The notes under the pieces are model-generated. The model searched no databases. It was given only the letters and a program-made list of their open reading frames with translations, and had not been told where the DNA came from. From Pseudoalteromonas luteoviolacea (GTDB lineage: Bacteria > Pseudomonadota > Gammaproteobacteria > Enterobacterales > Alteromonadaceae), in assembly GCF_018100925.1 (NCBI RefSeq), contig NZ_JAGJEH010000014.1, forward strand, positions 80,668-144,667: a stretch of DNA of 64,000 nucleotides. The letters run 5' to 3'. Positions 17,524 through 26,508 of this stretch are shown piece after piece. Position 1 is the first letter of the stretch. Each line of letters opens with the position of its first letter. The translations under genes were made by a program, and so were the position numbers.

Positions 17524-17558
17524 TTGACATGTAACCTGTCGCAGGTTACTAATAGAAT
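17524..17558 (+). promoter_or_regulatory. ilv promoter with a perfect palindrome in the spacer
   Basis: A consensus -35 (TTGACA, 17524-17529) is followed by candidate -10 boxes TACTAA (17547-17552, 17-bp spacing) or TAGAAT (17553-17558). A perfect palindrome GTAACCTG-TCG-CAGGTTAC (17531-17549) fills the spacer, as an operator would. The transcript would start about 70 nt before the leader peptide. Confidence 0.6.
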
Positions 17559-17630
17559 AAGAACACGCAGACAGTATTTGTCTGCCAGAGAATGCAATCA
17601 AGCACAGTACAATTTTTTGGATTTGGATTT

Positions 17631-17702
17631 ATGTTACTAACAGCAAAACTACTAGTCGTGATTATCAACGTGGTGATTATTATTACCGCGGGGGCTTTGT
17701 AG
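17631..17702 (+). CDS. ilvL: ilv operon leader peptide IlvL
   Basis: This 23-codon ORF (MLLTAKLLVV, then IINVVIIITAGAL) contains 14 Leu, Val or Ile residues, the hallmark of a branched-chain attenuation peptide. Ribosomes stalling on these codons when charged Leu, Val or Ile tRNA is scarce leave the sequence at 17688-17699 free. That sequence is complementary to the 5' arm of the terminator at 17725-17736. It is too short for normal ORF calling, but its composition, its position 23 nt before a strong attenuator and its place before ilvG make it convincing. Confidence 0.93.
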   Translation: MLLTAKLLVVIINVVIIITAGAL

Positions 17703-17724
17703 TGCTGTAAGAAAAGAATCAGCT

Positions 17725-17765
17725 AAAAGCCCCCCGCACTGAAAAGTTCGGGGGGCTTTTTCGTT
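17725..17765 (+). terminator. ilv attenuator terminator
   Basis: A stem of about 11 bp (AAAAGCCCCCC / GGGGGGCTTTT) with a 14-nt loop is followed by a T-rich run. Its 5' arm can instead pair with GCGGGGGCTTT at the end of the leader peptide, forming the antiterminator. Confidence 0.93.
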
Positions 17766-17793
17766 TTAGGGCAAAAAAACAGAGCAAAGGGCA

Positions 17794-19455
17794 ATGAGCA
17801 AAACAATGACAGGCGCACAAATGGTAATCGATATCCTTGTTAAACAGGGTATCTCAGACGTATTCGGCTACCCAGGCGGGGCAATTATGCCGATTTACGA
17901 TGCGTTGTATGGTGCGCCACTCAAGCATTATTTAACTCGCCATGAGCAAGGAGCAGGGTTTGCGGCAGTTGGCTATGCACGCAGCACTGGTAAGTTAGGT
18001 GTTTGTTTTGCTACTTCGGGGCCTGGCGCAACGAATTTAGTGACTGCACTGGCTGATGCAATGATGGACTCGGTTCCGCTTTTGGCAATCACTGGGCAAG
18101 TTCCTACTGCGGCAATTGGTTCTGATGCGTTCCAAGAGGTTGATGTTTTAGGGATGTCTTTATCGTGTACGAAACATAGTTTTATGGTAGAGCGCGCAGA
18201 GGATTTGGCTGAAGTACTGCAACAGGCGATGCACTTAGCGGTATCAGGAAGACCTGGGCCCGTATTAGTTGATATTCCAAAAGATATTCAACAAGCGCTA
18301 GTGCCTTTTTCTCCTTGGAGTGCAGACACTCAAGCACAAGAAGCACCGATATTAAATGATCTAGCATTGGCCAATGAGCTGTTGAAAAAAGCCTCAAAGC
18401 CAGTGGCGTATGTCGGTGGCGGCGTTCATAGCGCTGATGCGCAACCAGCATTGATGGCATTTTTGGAGCAAACTCAGATGCCTGCGGTATCTACTTTGAA
18501 AGCGCTCGGCAGTGTTTTACCTGAATACGAATACGACTTGGGCATGCTGGGTATGCACGGGACAAAGGCGGCAAATTTAGCTGTGCAAGAATGTGACTTA
18601 CTGGTGTGTATCGGTGCGCGATTTGATGATCGAGTGACGGGAAATCTAGCCAAATTTGCCGCCAAAGCGAAAGTGATCCACTTAGATATTGATGCTGCTG
18701 AAATTGGCAAGCGCAAGCCAGCTGCGGCTTCATTGGTGGCTGATTTAAATGTCTCTTTGCCTTTATTACAGGGCGTTTTAGCACCTGCGGATTGGCGTGC
18801 GCATATCAGCCATATGCAGCGAGAGTATGCTTGGCGATATGACTACCCTGGAGAGAAAGTTTTTGCGCCTTATTTGCTGAATAAACTGAGCCATGATGTA
18901 CCTCAAGATACAGTTGTTTGTTGCGATGTGGGTCAGCATCAAATGTGGGTTGCACAGCATATGAAATTTAGCCATCCGAGCAACCATCTTAGCAGCGGTG
19001 GCGCTGGTACTATGGGATTTGGCCTGCCAGCGGCAATTGGGGCGAAAATCGCGCGTCCGGACAACATGGTTATCACGGTTTCAGGCGACGGTTCAATCAT
19101 GATGAATATCCAAGAGTTAGCGACTATCAGAAGAAATAACCTTGCCGTAAAGATAGTTATTCTAGACAACCAAAGACTGGGTATGGTGAGACAGTGGCAA
19201 GAGTTATTTTTCTCGGCGCGATACAGCGAAACAAACTTGTCAGATAACCCTGACTTCGTGCAGTTGGCCGCTGTGTTTGGTATCCCAGGGCAAACTATCA
19301 CCCATGCATCAGAAGTAGACGATGCAATTGAAAAACTAGTAAATAGCTCAGGTCCTTACATTTTACATGCCTGTATTGATGATAAAGAAAATGTTTGGCC
19401 TCTTGTACCGCCGGGTGCGGCAAATGATGAAATGTTAACGGAGAACACACAATGA
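17794..19455 (+). CDS. ilvG: Acetolactate synthase large (catalytic) subunit IlvG
   Basis: This is the ThDP-dependent condensation enzyme for valine, leucine and isoleucine: pyruvate plus pyruvate or 2-oxobutyrate. The 553-residue protein has the N-terminal ThDP pyrimidine domain with catalytic Glu (YPGGAIMPIYD, RHEQGA), the central FAD domain, and the C-terminal ThDP motif starting GDGS (SGDGSIMMN, about residue 431). Length is normal and, unlike E. coli K-12, the frame is intact. It begins 28 bp after the attenuator and overlaps ilvM by 4 bp (ATGA). Confidence 0.97.
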   Translation: MSKTMTGAQMVIDILVKQGISDVFGYPGGAIMPIYDALYGAPLKHYLTRHEQGAGFAAVGYARSTGKLGVCFATSGPGATNLVTALADAMMDSVPLLAITGQVPTAAIGSDAFQEVDVLGMSLSCTKHSFMVERAEDLAEVLQQAMHLAVSGRPGPVLVDIPKDIQQALVPFSPWSADTQAQEAPILNDLALANELLKKASKPVAYVGGGVHSADAQPALMAFLEQTQMPAVSTLKALGSVLPEYEYDLGMLGMHGTKAANLAVQECDLLVCIGARFDDRVTGNLAKFAAKAKVIHLDIDAAEIGKRKPAAASLVADLNVSLPLLQGVLAPADWRAHISHMQREYAWRYDYPGEKVFAPYLLNKLSHDVPQDTVVCCDVGQHQMWVAQHMKFSHPSNHLSSGGAGTMGFGLPAAIGAKIARPDNMVITVSGDGSIMMNIQELATIRRNNLAVKIVILDNQRLGMVRQWQELFFSARYSETNLSDNPDFVQLAAVFGIPGQTITHASEVDDAIEKLVNSSGPYILHACIDDKENVWPLVPPGAANDEMLTENTQ

Positions 19456-19694
19456 AACATCAATTAACTGTGGCTGTAAAAAATCAAAGCGTTGCTGTTG
19501 AGCGTTTTCTACGTGTGGCTCGACACCGTGGATTTCGTCTAATGCAATTGCAATTAGAGGGGCAGGATGAGTTGTTTCTCGTCAAAATGACAGTAGATAG
19601 TGAGAAACCTATCTATCTATTAACATCACAATTAAATAAGCTAGTGGATGTGCAGTCGGTTGATTTGCATACATTACAGCAGCAGGCAATATAA
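19452..19694 (+). CDS. ilvM: Acetolactate synthase small (regulatory) subunit IlvM
   Basis: The 80-residue protein is a single ACT-like domain, the size and position of the IlvM regulatory subunit that pairs with IlvG (AHAS II). It overlaps the ilvG stop by 4 bp, indicating coupled synthesis of the two subunits. Sequence similarity to other ACT proteins is low, as is usual, so the assignment relies on length, fold pattern and position between ilvG and ilvE. Confidence 0.9.
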   Translation: MKHQLTVAVKNQSVAVERFLRVARHRGFRLMQLQLEGQDELFLVKMTVDSEKPIYLLTSQLNKLVDVQSVDLHTLQQQAI

Positions 19695-19714
19695 CAATAT
19701 TAAGGTTTTAAAGA

Positions 19715-20638
19715 ATGACACAAACATCAGAACTTATTTGGCACAACGGTGAAATGATCCCTTACCAAGAGGCGACAACGCATGTTTTGAGCCATGCACT
19801 ACATTATGGTAGCTCGGTATTCGAAGGGATCAGAGCATATGATACGCCAAATGGTCCTGCCATATTTCGCTTGGACGATCATATTCAACGCTTGTTTGAT
19901 TCCGCGAAAATTTACCGCATGGAGATCCCGTTTTCTCAAGAAGAGGTTAAAGCAGCGTGTAAGCAGGCGGTCAAAGAAAATGGATTCAGCAATGCTTACT
20001 TGAGACCATTTGCGTTTCTAGGCCATGTCGGGCTGGGACTTAACCCTAAATCACATATTGCTGACGTTACTGTCGCAGCAATGGAGTGGGGGGCATATCT
20101 AGGTGAAGACAGCTTAGCTGAAGGAGTAGATGTGTGCGTTTCGTCTTGGAGTCGTCTTGCACCAAACACCATGCCAACGGCTGCAAAAGCAGGGGGTAAT
20201 TACCTTTCTTCACAGTTGATTTCAGGTGAAGCTAAACGCAATGGCTATGTAGAAGGTATTGCACTGGATGTGAATGGTTACTTAAGTGAAGGTGCGGGTG
20301 AAAACCTCTTTATGGTTAGAAAGGGCGTGCTTTATACACCTCCAACTACAGCGTGTATATTACCTGGCTTGACCCGCGATACCATTATTCATTTAGCAAA
20401 AGAACGAGGCTATGAAGTCAGAGAAGAGCCAATTGCTCGTGAAGCGTTGTACTTGGCTGATGAGTTTTTCATGGTAGGAACCGCAGCAGAAGTAGTTCCT
20501 GTACGCAGCGTTGATAAGATCCAAGTTGGTGCGGGTAAACGCGGACCTATCACAGCAGAGTTACAGCAGGCTTATTTTGATTTAGTTAAAGGGCAATCAA
20601 AAGACCCAGAGGGTTGGCTAGATTACGTGAATAGCTAA
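19715..20638 (+). CDS. ilvE: Branched-chain amino acid aminotransferase IlvE
   Basis: IlvE performs the last step of Leu, Ile and Val synthesis, transferring the amino group from glutamate to the 2-oxo acid. It is a 307-residue fold type IV PLP enzyme with the N-terminal HALHYGSSVFEGIRAY segment and the PLP lysine in AAKAGGNYLSSQL (about residue 159). The Glu of SEGAGENLF and the GTAAEVVPV motif are also present. It follows ilvM by 20 bp in the operon. Confidence 0.97.
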   Translation: MTQTSELIWHNGEMIPYQEATTHVLSHALHYGSSVFEGIRAYDTPNGPAIFRLDDHIQRLFDSAKIYRMEIPFSQEEVKAACKQAVKENGFSNAYLRPFAFLGHVGLGLNPKSHIADVTVAAMEWGAYLGEDSLAEGVDVCVSSWSRLAPNTMPTAAKAGGNYLSSQLISGEAKRNGYVEGIALDVNGYLSEGAGENLFMVRKGVLYTPPTTACILPGLTRDTIIHLAKERGYEVREEPIAREALYLADEFFMVGTAAEVVPVRSVDKIQVGAGKRGPITAELQQAYFDLVKGQSKDPEGWLDYVNS

Positions 20639-20712
20639 AACGTTGTAGGTTAATTATTTTTTGGGAATGAGGTACTACCGCGCATCGGTAGAATTGAGAA
20701 AGAGGGGTAGAC

Positions 20713-22569
20713 ATGGCTAAGTTACGAAGTAAAACAACGACTGAGGGTCGCAAACGTGCAGGCGCGAGAGCACTATGGCGTGCGACAGGAATGACAGACG
20801 AAGATTTTCACAAACCGATGATTGCGGTAGTCAATTCATACACACAATTCGTACCTGGTCATGTACACCTTAATCAGCTCAGTGACTTGATGGCTGATGC
20901 CATCAGAGAAGCAGGCGGTGTGCCGCGCGAGTTTAATACGATAGCCATTGATGATGGGATCGCTATGGGTCATGGAGGTATGTTGTATTCTTTGCCCTCG
21001 CGAGACCTGATAGCTGACTCTGTTGAATATATGGTGAACGCACACTGTGCCGATGCAATGGTCTGCATATCAAACTGTGACAAAATTACCCCAGGTATGT
21101 TGTTGGCGGCTCTAAGGCTTAATATTCCAGTAATTTTTGTCTCAGGTGGACCAATGGAAGCGGGCAAAACCCGCTTGGCAGATATCGACTTGAAGCTCGA
21201 TTTGGTCGATGCGATGGTAAAAGGTGCCGATCCAACTGTGAGCGATGAAGATTCAGATCAAGTTGAGCGTTCTGCTTGCCCAACATGTGGCTCTTGTTCA
21301 GGTATGTTTACTGCGAATTCAATGAACTGTCTTCTTGAATCTCTTGGACTGGCTTTGCCAGGTAACGGCACAACACTTGCGACGCACAAAGATAGAAGAC
21401 AACTATATGATGGCGCAGCAAAACGCATTGTCGCGCTATGTGATGAGTATTACCAACAAGACAATGACTCAGTGTTACCGAGAAATATTGCCAACCAAGC
21501 CGCTTTTAACAACGCAATGACGCTGGATATTGCAATGGGCGGTTCATCAAACACGGTACTGCACATTTTAGCTGCTGCACAAGAAGCAGGGGTTGATTTT
21601 GATATGGCAGATATCGATCAACTGTCGCGAAATACGCCGTTCTTATGCAAAGTTGCACCGGCGACTCAGCAATACCACATTGAAGATGTACACCGAGCAG
21701 GTGGCATTATGGCGATTTTAAATGAATTGGCAAAAGCCGGGAAATTAGATCTTTCTGTCGGTCATGTTGCTGGTGGCACACTCGGTGAGGTATTGGCGCG
21801 TTGGGATGCCAATGACAGCACAAATGAAAAGGCTCAAACATTCTATCGTGCTGGCCCTGCGGGGATCCGTACAACAACAGCGATGAGCCAAGAGTATCGC
21901 TGGGATACACTAGATTTGGACCGCGAGGGCGGGTGTATTCGCAGTGCCGAACATGCATTTCGTCAAGACGGTGGTTTGGCGGTTTTAACTGGTAACTTAG
22001 CACCAGACGGCTGCATTGTGAAAAGTGCGGGTGTGGTTGATGAAATGCTTGAGTTTACTGGGCCTGCGGTAGTGTATGAATCTCAAGATGATGCGGTAGA
22101 AGGGATCTTAGGCGGCGATGTCAAAAAAGGTGATGTCGTCTTGATCCGCTACGAAGGTCCAAAAGGTGGACCTGGGATGCAAGAAATGCTGTACCCAACT
22201 AGTTACCTGAAATCAATGGGATTAGATAAAGATTGTGCGCTCTTAACGGATGGACGTTTTTCTGGTGGTACATCAGGCTTGTCGATTGGTCATGTATCAC
22301 CGGAAGCAGCAAGTGAAGGGACATTAGCGCTAGTAGAAAATGGCGATCTTATAGCGATTAACATTCACACTCGTTCAATTGATGTGTTATTGGATGATAC
22401 CGAATTAACTCTGCGCCGTGAAAAGCAAAGCGCACGAGGTAAAGAAGCCTATAAACCGCTTAATCGCGAGCGTGTGGTAACACCTGCATTAAAAGCATAT
22501 GCGCTATTGGCAACCAGTGCTGATAAAGGCGCGGTAAGAGACCTGGAAAAATTAGAGGAGCTCAGTTAG
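20713..22569 (+). CDS. ilvD: Dihydroxy-acid dehydratase IlvD
   Basis: IlvD dehydrates 2,3-dihydroxy acids to the 2-oxo acid precursors of Val, Leu and Ile. The 618-residue Fe-S enzyme has its cluster cysteines in SNCDKITPGM (about residues 118-127) and CPTCGSCSGMF (about 195-205), and late GGTSGLSIGH and GP motifs. Length is that of the E. coli type. A 75-bp gap after ilvE contains a small CTACCG/CGGTAG hairpin (20675-20691) that could mark RNA processing. The ilvA start follows 2 bp after its stop. Confidence 0.97.
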   Translation: MAKLRSKTTTEGRKRAGARALWRATGMTDEDFHKPMIAVVNSYTQFVPGHVHLNQLSDLMADAIREAGGVPREFNTIAIDDGIAMGHGGMLYSLPSRDLIADSVEYMVNAHCADAMVCISNCDKITPGMLLAALRLNIPVIFVSGGPMEAGKTRLADIDLKLDLVDAMVKGADPTVSDEDSDQVERSACPTCGSCSGMFTANSMNCLLESLGLALPGNGTTLATHKDRRQLYDGAAKRIVALCDEYYQQDNDSVLPRNIANQAAFNNAMTLDIAMGGSSNTVLHILAAAQEAGVDFDMADIDQLSRNTPFLCKVAPATQQYHIEDVHRAGGIMAILNELAKAGKLDLSVGHVAGGTLGEVLARWDANDSTNEKAQTFYRAGPAGIRTTTAMSQEYRWDTLDLDREGGCIRSAEHAFRQDGGLAVLTGNLAPDGCIVKSAGVVDEMLEFTGPAVVYESQDDAVEGILGGDVKKGDVVLIRYEGPKGGPGMQEMLYPTSYLKSMGLDKDCALLTDGRFSGGTSGLSIGHVSPEAASEGTLALVENGDLIAINIHTRSIDVLLDDTELTLRREKQSARGKEAYKPLNRERVVTPALKAYALLATSADKGAVRDLEKLEELS

Positions 22570-22571
22570 CT

Positions 22572-24113
22572 ATGGTGGCACAAGAGCTAGACTACTTTAG
22601 GGCTATTATTCAGGCAAATATGGCACCATTGGTGAAGCAAACGGATGTGAGTCACCTAAAAGGGTTGTCTGAACGGCTCAACCATCAAGTTTGGCTAAAG
22701 CGTGAAGATCAACAGCCTGTTTATTCATTTAAACTCAGAGGCGCATTTAATAAGTTGCGCCAACTCCCTGAAAACTCGCATGTGGTCACCGCATCTGCGG
22801 GGAACCATGCTCAAGGAGTGGCTCTGAGTGCTGCGCACTTGGGGCACAAAGCAACCATTGTGATGCCTGTGACTACGCCTGAAATTAAGGTTAACGCAGT
22901 GAGGAATATGGGGGGACATGTTGTTTTGCATGGTCACCACTTTGATGCGGCGAATGCCCATGCACAAACGTTGTGCCAGCAACAAGGCGGTGTGTTTGTA
23001 CCACCATTTGACGACAAAGATGTGATTGTTGGACAGGGCACGGTGGCACGAGAAATGATGCAACAGCTAGATAAGCTGGATGTTGTATTTATCCCTGTGG
23101 GGGGAGGCGGACTGTTGGCGGGAATGGCAGTATATATAAAGTCCCTGCGTCCGGATATTCGTGTTATCGGTGTTGAAGCCACGGAAAGTGCTTGTTTGTA
23201 CGCAGCAATGGAGCAAGGCGAACCCGTTGAGTTAGAACAAGTCGGATGTTTTGCCGATGGTATTGCTGTCAAGCGTATTGGAGAGGAAACCTTTCGGCTA
23301 GCACAAACATATTGTGATGAAGTGATGCTGGTGACAACAGATGAGATCTGTGCGGCAGTGCAAGATATCTTTATCGAAACGCGCGCCATTGCTGAGCCTT
23401 CAGGTGCGGTTGCCCTAGCGGGATTAAAGAAATGGAGCGCCACGCACTCTCAGTCATCAATGTCATTGGCAGCTGTATTATCGGGGGCAAATCTCAATTT
23501 TGACCGGTTGCGCTATATTGCAGAGCGAACTGCCCTTGGTGCAAAAAGTGAAGCGCTTCTAGGCGTAACCATAGATGAACGAAAAGGGAGTTTTAAGCAG
23601 TTTTGCAATACGCTTGGTGGGCGTTCAATTACAGAGTTTAATTATCGATTTGCCGGAGGCAATAAGGCCCAGATCTTTGTTGGGATAGGGCTGCGCAGCG
23701 CGGAAGAAGAGTTACAAGAGTTAAAAGCCAGTTTAGAAGAGAATGAATATGAGTTTACCGACTTATCAGACAATGAGTTGGCTAAGTTACATATTCGATA
23801 CATGGTTGGTGGAAAACCGCCTGTGGCTATTCAAGAAAGGTTGTTACGCTTTGAGTTCCCAGAGTACCCAGGTGCATTATTGAGGTTTTTAGAGATGCTG
23901 GGTTGTGAGTGGAATATTACTCTATTCCACTATCGCAATCATGGCGCTGCAAAAGGGCATGTTTTAGCTGGGTTTGAAATGGCTCCGCAAGAGCATGCAA
24001 AATTTGAAGAGCACTTGTGCCGCTTGGGTTATGACTATCAAGATGAAACTAATAACCCCTGTTTTAGTCAATACCTCAAATCAGATCAGGACTACGCTCG
24101 CAAAGTGAGTTGA
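22572..24113 (+). CDS. ilvA: Biosynthetic threonine deaminase IlvA
   Basis: IlvA makes 2-oxobutyrate from threonine, the committed step to isoleucine, and is classically inhibited by isoleucine. The 513-residue protein has the PLP lysine in VYSFKLRGAFNKL (about residue 57), the glycine-rich loop GGGGLLAGMA, and two C-terminal ACT-like regulatory domains (about 335-510). That is the long biosynthetic form rather than the short catabolic TdcB. It closes the ilvGMEDA operon. Confidence 0.97.
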   Translation: MVAQELDYFRAIIQANMAPLVKQTDVSHLKGLSERLNHQVWLKREDQQPVYSFKLRGAFNKLRQLPENSHVVTASAGNHAQGVALSAAHLGHKATIVMPVTTPEIKVNAVRNMGGHVVLHGHHFDAANAHAQTLCQQQGGVFVPPFDDKDVIVGQGTVAREMMQQLDKLDVVFIPVGGGGLLAGMAVYIKSLRPDIRVIGVEATESACLYAAMEQGEPVELEQVGCFADGIAVKRIGEETFRLAQTYCDEVMLVTTDEICAAVQDIFIETRAIAEPSGAVALAGLKKWSATHSQSSMSLAAVLSGANLNFDRLRYIAERTALGAKSEALLGVTIDERKGSFKQFCNTLGGRSITEFNYRFAGGNKAQIFVGIGLRSAEEELQELKASLEENEYEFTDLSDNELAKLHIRYMVGGKPPVAIQERLLRFEFPEYPGALLRFLEMLGCEWNITLFHYRNHGAAKGHVLAGFEMAPQEHAKFEEHLCRLGYDYQDETNNPCFSQYLKSDQDYARKVS

Positions 24114-24139
24114 GTTTAATGCCCTGACTGTCTTTTCTG

Positions 24140-24177
24140 TCCTTAGCCTTCTATATTCAATATAGACAGACTAAGGA
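24140..24177 (+). promoter_or_regulatory. Hairpin overlapping the ribosome site of the NMT1-like gene
   Basis: The outer stem TCCTTAG (24140-24146) pairs with CTAAGGA (24171-24177), and the inner stem CTATATT (24151-24157) pairs with AATATAG (24159-24165). The 3' outer arm contains the AAGGA that would serve the ATG at 24184, so folding would hide the ribosome site. Confidence 0.55.
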
Positions 24178-24183
24178 TAGCTT

Positions 24184-25233
24184 ATGCTCCGTTGCCTCAT
24201 TTTACTTATATTTGTTTGTGGAAGTGCATATGCCACGGTGCTAGAGCCTGTAACACTGCAACTGAAATGGGTGCATCAGTTTCAATTTGCAGGTTACTAT
24301 GTTGCGAAGCAAAAAGGCTTTTATCGGGAGGCTGGGCTAGATGTCAATATCATGCCAGCTCAAATGCACCAACCTGATGAACAATTTAAAGTACTCACCG
24401 GTCAGGCACAATTTGGCGTGACACACTCAGGCTTGTTAGAACAGCGTATGTCAGGAAAACCGCTCGTCGCACTTGCTGCGGTGTTTCAATCTTCACCCTA
24501 CTGCTGGATGGTACACGCCGATAGTAATATTTATTCGCCTAAGGATTTTCAAGGTAAAAGAATTAGTCACTTAGGTCGTTCCGAAGGCGCTGAACTTGTG
24601 CTCATTTTGGAGCGGGCAGGTATAGATGTAAGCCAATTACCAATTTATTCTGGCATGTCTCCTTTGCAGGATTTTAAAATGGGCAAGTTTGATGCGTTGC
24701 AAGTATATATTTCCAATGAGCCATTCAAAATGGCGCAGCAGGGTATAGCGACAAGGCAGATCTGTCCTAAGCATTATGGTATCAATGTGTATGCGGATAT
24801 ATTGTTTACTTCTGAAGACGTATACACGTATCGGCCTGAGTTGGTAGCGAAATTTCGTAGTGCCAGTTTGCGAGGGTGGCGATACGCGCTGGCAAACTTA
24901 GATGAAGCACTGCAGATCACTAAACTATATGCAAAGCAAAAAAGTTATGAAGAACTGGCCAATGAGGCGGACAAATTACTTCCTTTTATTAAGGCGCCAG
25001 GGATCCCTGTTGGCAACATGTCATTGGCGAGATGGCAGTGGATCGCGCAGTTGTACCATCTGGACCTTGTAAGTTTCCATGAGCACAAGAGTGCTTTTTT
25101 GTATTCAGATAGCAGTAAAACAGAAATTAATTGGTCTTGGATGTTGATCCTAGCCATCGTGTTAAGCATTTTGTGTGTGCCAATGTACATTAGTTTAGTA
25201 TTACAGCGGAAAAGCTATAGTTTGCAAGATTGA
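24184..25233 (+). CDS. Membrane-anchored NMT1/THI5-like substrate-binding protein
   Basis: The 349-residue protein has a signal peptide (residues 1-17) and then an NMT1/THI5/SsuA-type periplasmic binding domain (about 20-300) with the typical opening LQLKWVHQFQFAGYYVAKQKGFYREAGLDV. It then has one membrane helix (about 319-340) and only about 10 cytoplasmic residues. In related proteins this layout continues into a GGDEF or kinase module, which is absent here. Family members bind thiamine-pyrimidine precursors, sulfonates or similar small molecules. No permease or ATPase gene is adjacent. It may be a truncated sensor or a receptor working with a separate partner. Confidence 0.75.
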   Translation: MLRCLILLIFVCGSAYATVLEPVTLQLKWVHQFQFAGYYVAKQKGFYREAGLDVNIMPAQMHQPDEQFKVLTGQAQFGVTHSGLLEQRMSGKPLVALAAVFQSSPYCWMVHADSNIYSPKDFQGKRISHLGRSEGAELVLILERAGIDVSQLPIYSGMSPLQDFKMGKFDALQVYISNEPFKMAQQGIATRQICPKHYGINVYADILFTSEDVYTYRPELVAKFRSASLRGWRYALANLDEALQITKLYAKQKSYEELANEADKLLPFIKAPGIPVGNMSLARWQWIAQLYHLDLVSFHEHKSAFLYSDSSKTEINWSWMLILAIVLSILCVPMYISLVLQRKSYSLQD

Positions 25234-25309
25234 TTATGAAGGCTTGAAGATTTTCTAATCTGTCTCGGATAGATTACAATAGCGTGACTTGAAGTAACCT
25301 CTATTGCTT

Positions 25310-26494
25310 ATGATCTCCTCTTACACTTCGCATTTTCAGTCACTGGATAGACTACTCTATGAAACCCGACAATACTGGCAACTATTGGCTTTTGATCACC
25401 TGACAACGCCGTGGCCAGAATTGGATGATTACCTATTGCAACTTGATGAAGCCACGTTGAGTGCATTGGATAGGGACCAAACAGCACTGCAGCATGCGTT
25501 GTCAGCGCATATTCCTCAACTGACGCAGATCAGTGAATTAACGAAAATTAATATGCCACTTCGGGACCGTCCAGAACTCCCATTTTGGTTAAGTAACGGT
25601 ATTAAAGGGCGTAAAGTTGGACAGCTGCAAGACTTTGTCGCTGCGCTCAATGAGCGAGAACTGCCCATATTAGAGTGGTGCGCAGGTAAAGGGCATTTGG
25701 GTCGGATATTAGCTTATCAAGGGGTTCCACATGTTGATAGTATAGAGCTGCAGGCGCATTTGTGTGAGCAGGGCACGCACAGTGCCGTTCATCAAAAGTT
25801 AGCGATGACATTCCACTGTGCGAATGTCTTGACAGAACCCGTAGGTCATCACTTTAAACCACGCCAGCACGCAGTCGCACTGCATGCATGTGGTAAGTTG
25901 CATCAGAACTTTATGTATGAAGCTACACAGGTAGGTTGTGAAAAAATAAGTTTGTCGCCATGTTGTTATCACTTGTTCACCAGTGATGAATATCAGGCTA
26001 TGAGTGACGTGGGTAAGCAGAGTAAACTGCTATTAACACACAACGATATGAAACTTGCACTACAAGAAACGGTTACCGCGCCTTCTCGCGTAGCAAAAGT
26101 GCGTAAAAAAGAAGTTTTATGGCGATTAGCCTTTGATGCGCTGAGGCGTGATATTACACACAGTACCAATTATGTTAGTGTGCCTTCAGTTAATAAAGCA
26201 ATATTCTCTGGTGAATTTCACGAATTTTGTCACTGGGCGGCAGAACAAAAAGGACTAGAGCTGCCCCAAAAAATTGACTACCAACATTATTTGGCTCAGG
26301 CTCAAAAACGGCAAAAAGTCACTGAGCGCATCGAGCTAGTTCGCCACGGTTTTAGGCGTGCAATTGAATTGTGGCTAGTGCTAGATAGAGTGTTATATTT
26401 ACAAGCTGCTGGGTATGATGTGACACTTGAACAGTTCTGTGAAAAGTCACTGACACCAAGGAATTTATTGATACAGGCAACAAAGCGCCAGTAG
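25310..26494 (+). CDS. SAM-dependent methyltransferase (Methyltransf_32-like)
   Basis: The 394-residue protein has a class I methyltransferase core with the SAM motif LEWCAGKGHLGRILA (about residues 120-135). A later ALHACGKLH and an SPCCYH segment are characteristic of the family that includes glutathione S-transferase C-terminal-like methyltransferases. The substrate is unknown; some relatives modify tRNA. I placed the start at the ATG at 25310, two codons inside a TTG-initiated frame, with no clear ribosome site for either. It lies between the NMT1-like gene and the carbonic anhydrase, 14 bp from the latter. Confidence 0.75.
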   Translation: MISSYTSHFQSLDRLLYETRQYWQLLAFDHLTTPWPELDDYLLQLDEATLSALDRDQTALQHALSAHIPQLTQISELTKINMPLRDRPELPFWLSNGIKGRKVGQLQDFVAALNERELPILEWCAGKGHLGRILAYQGVPHVDSIELQAHLCEQGTHSAVHQKLAMTFHCANVLTEPVGHHFKPRQHAVALHACGKLHQNFMYEATQVGCEKISLSPCCYHLFTSDEYQAMSDVGKQSKLLLTHNDMKLALQETVTAPSRVAKVRKKEVLWRLAFDALRRDITHSTNYVSVPSVNKAIFSGEFHEFCHWAAEQKGLELPQKIDYQHYLAQAQKRQKVTERIELVRHGFRRAIELWLVLDRVLYLQAAGYDVTLEQFCEKSLTPRNLLIQATKRQ

Positions 26495-26508
26495 ATAAGG
26501 GGATAGAT

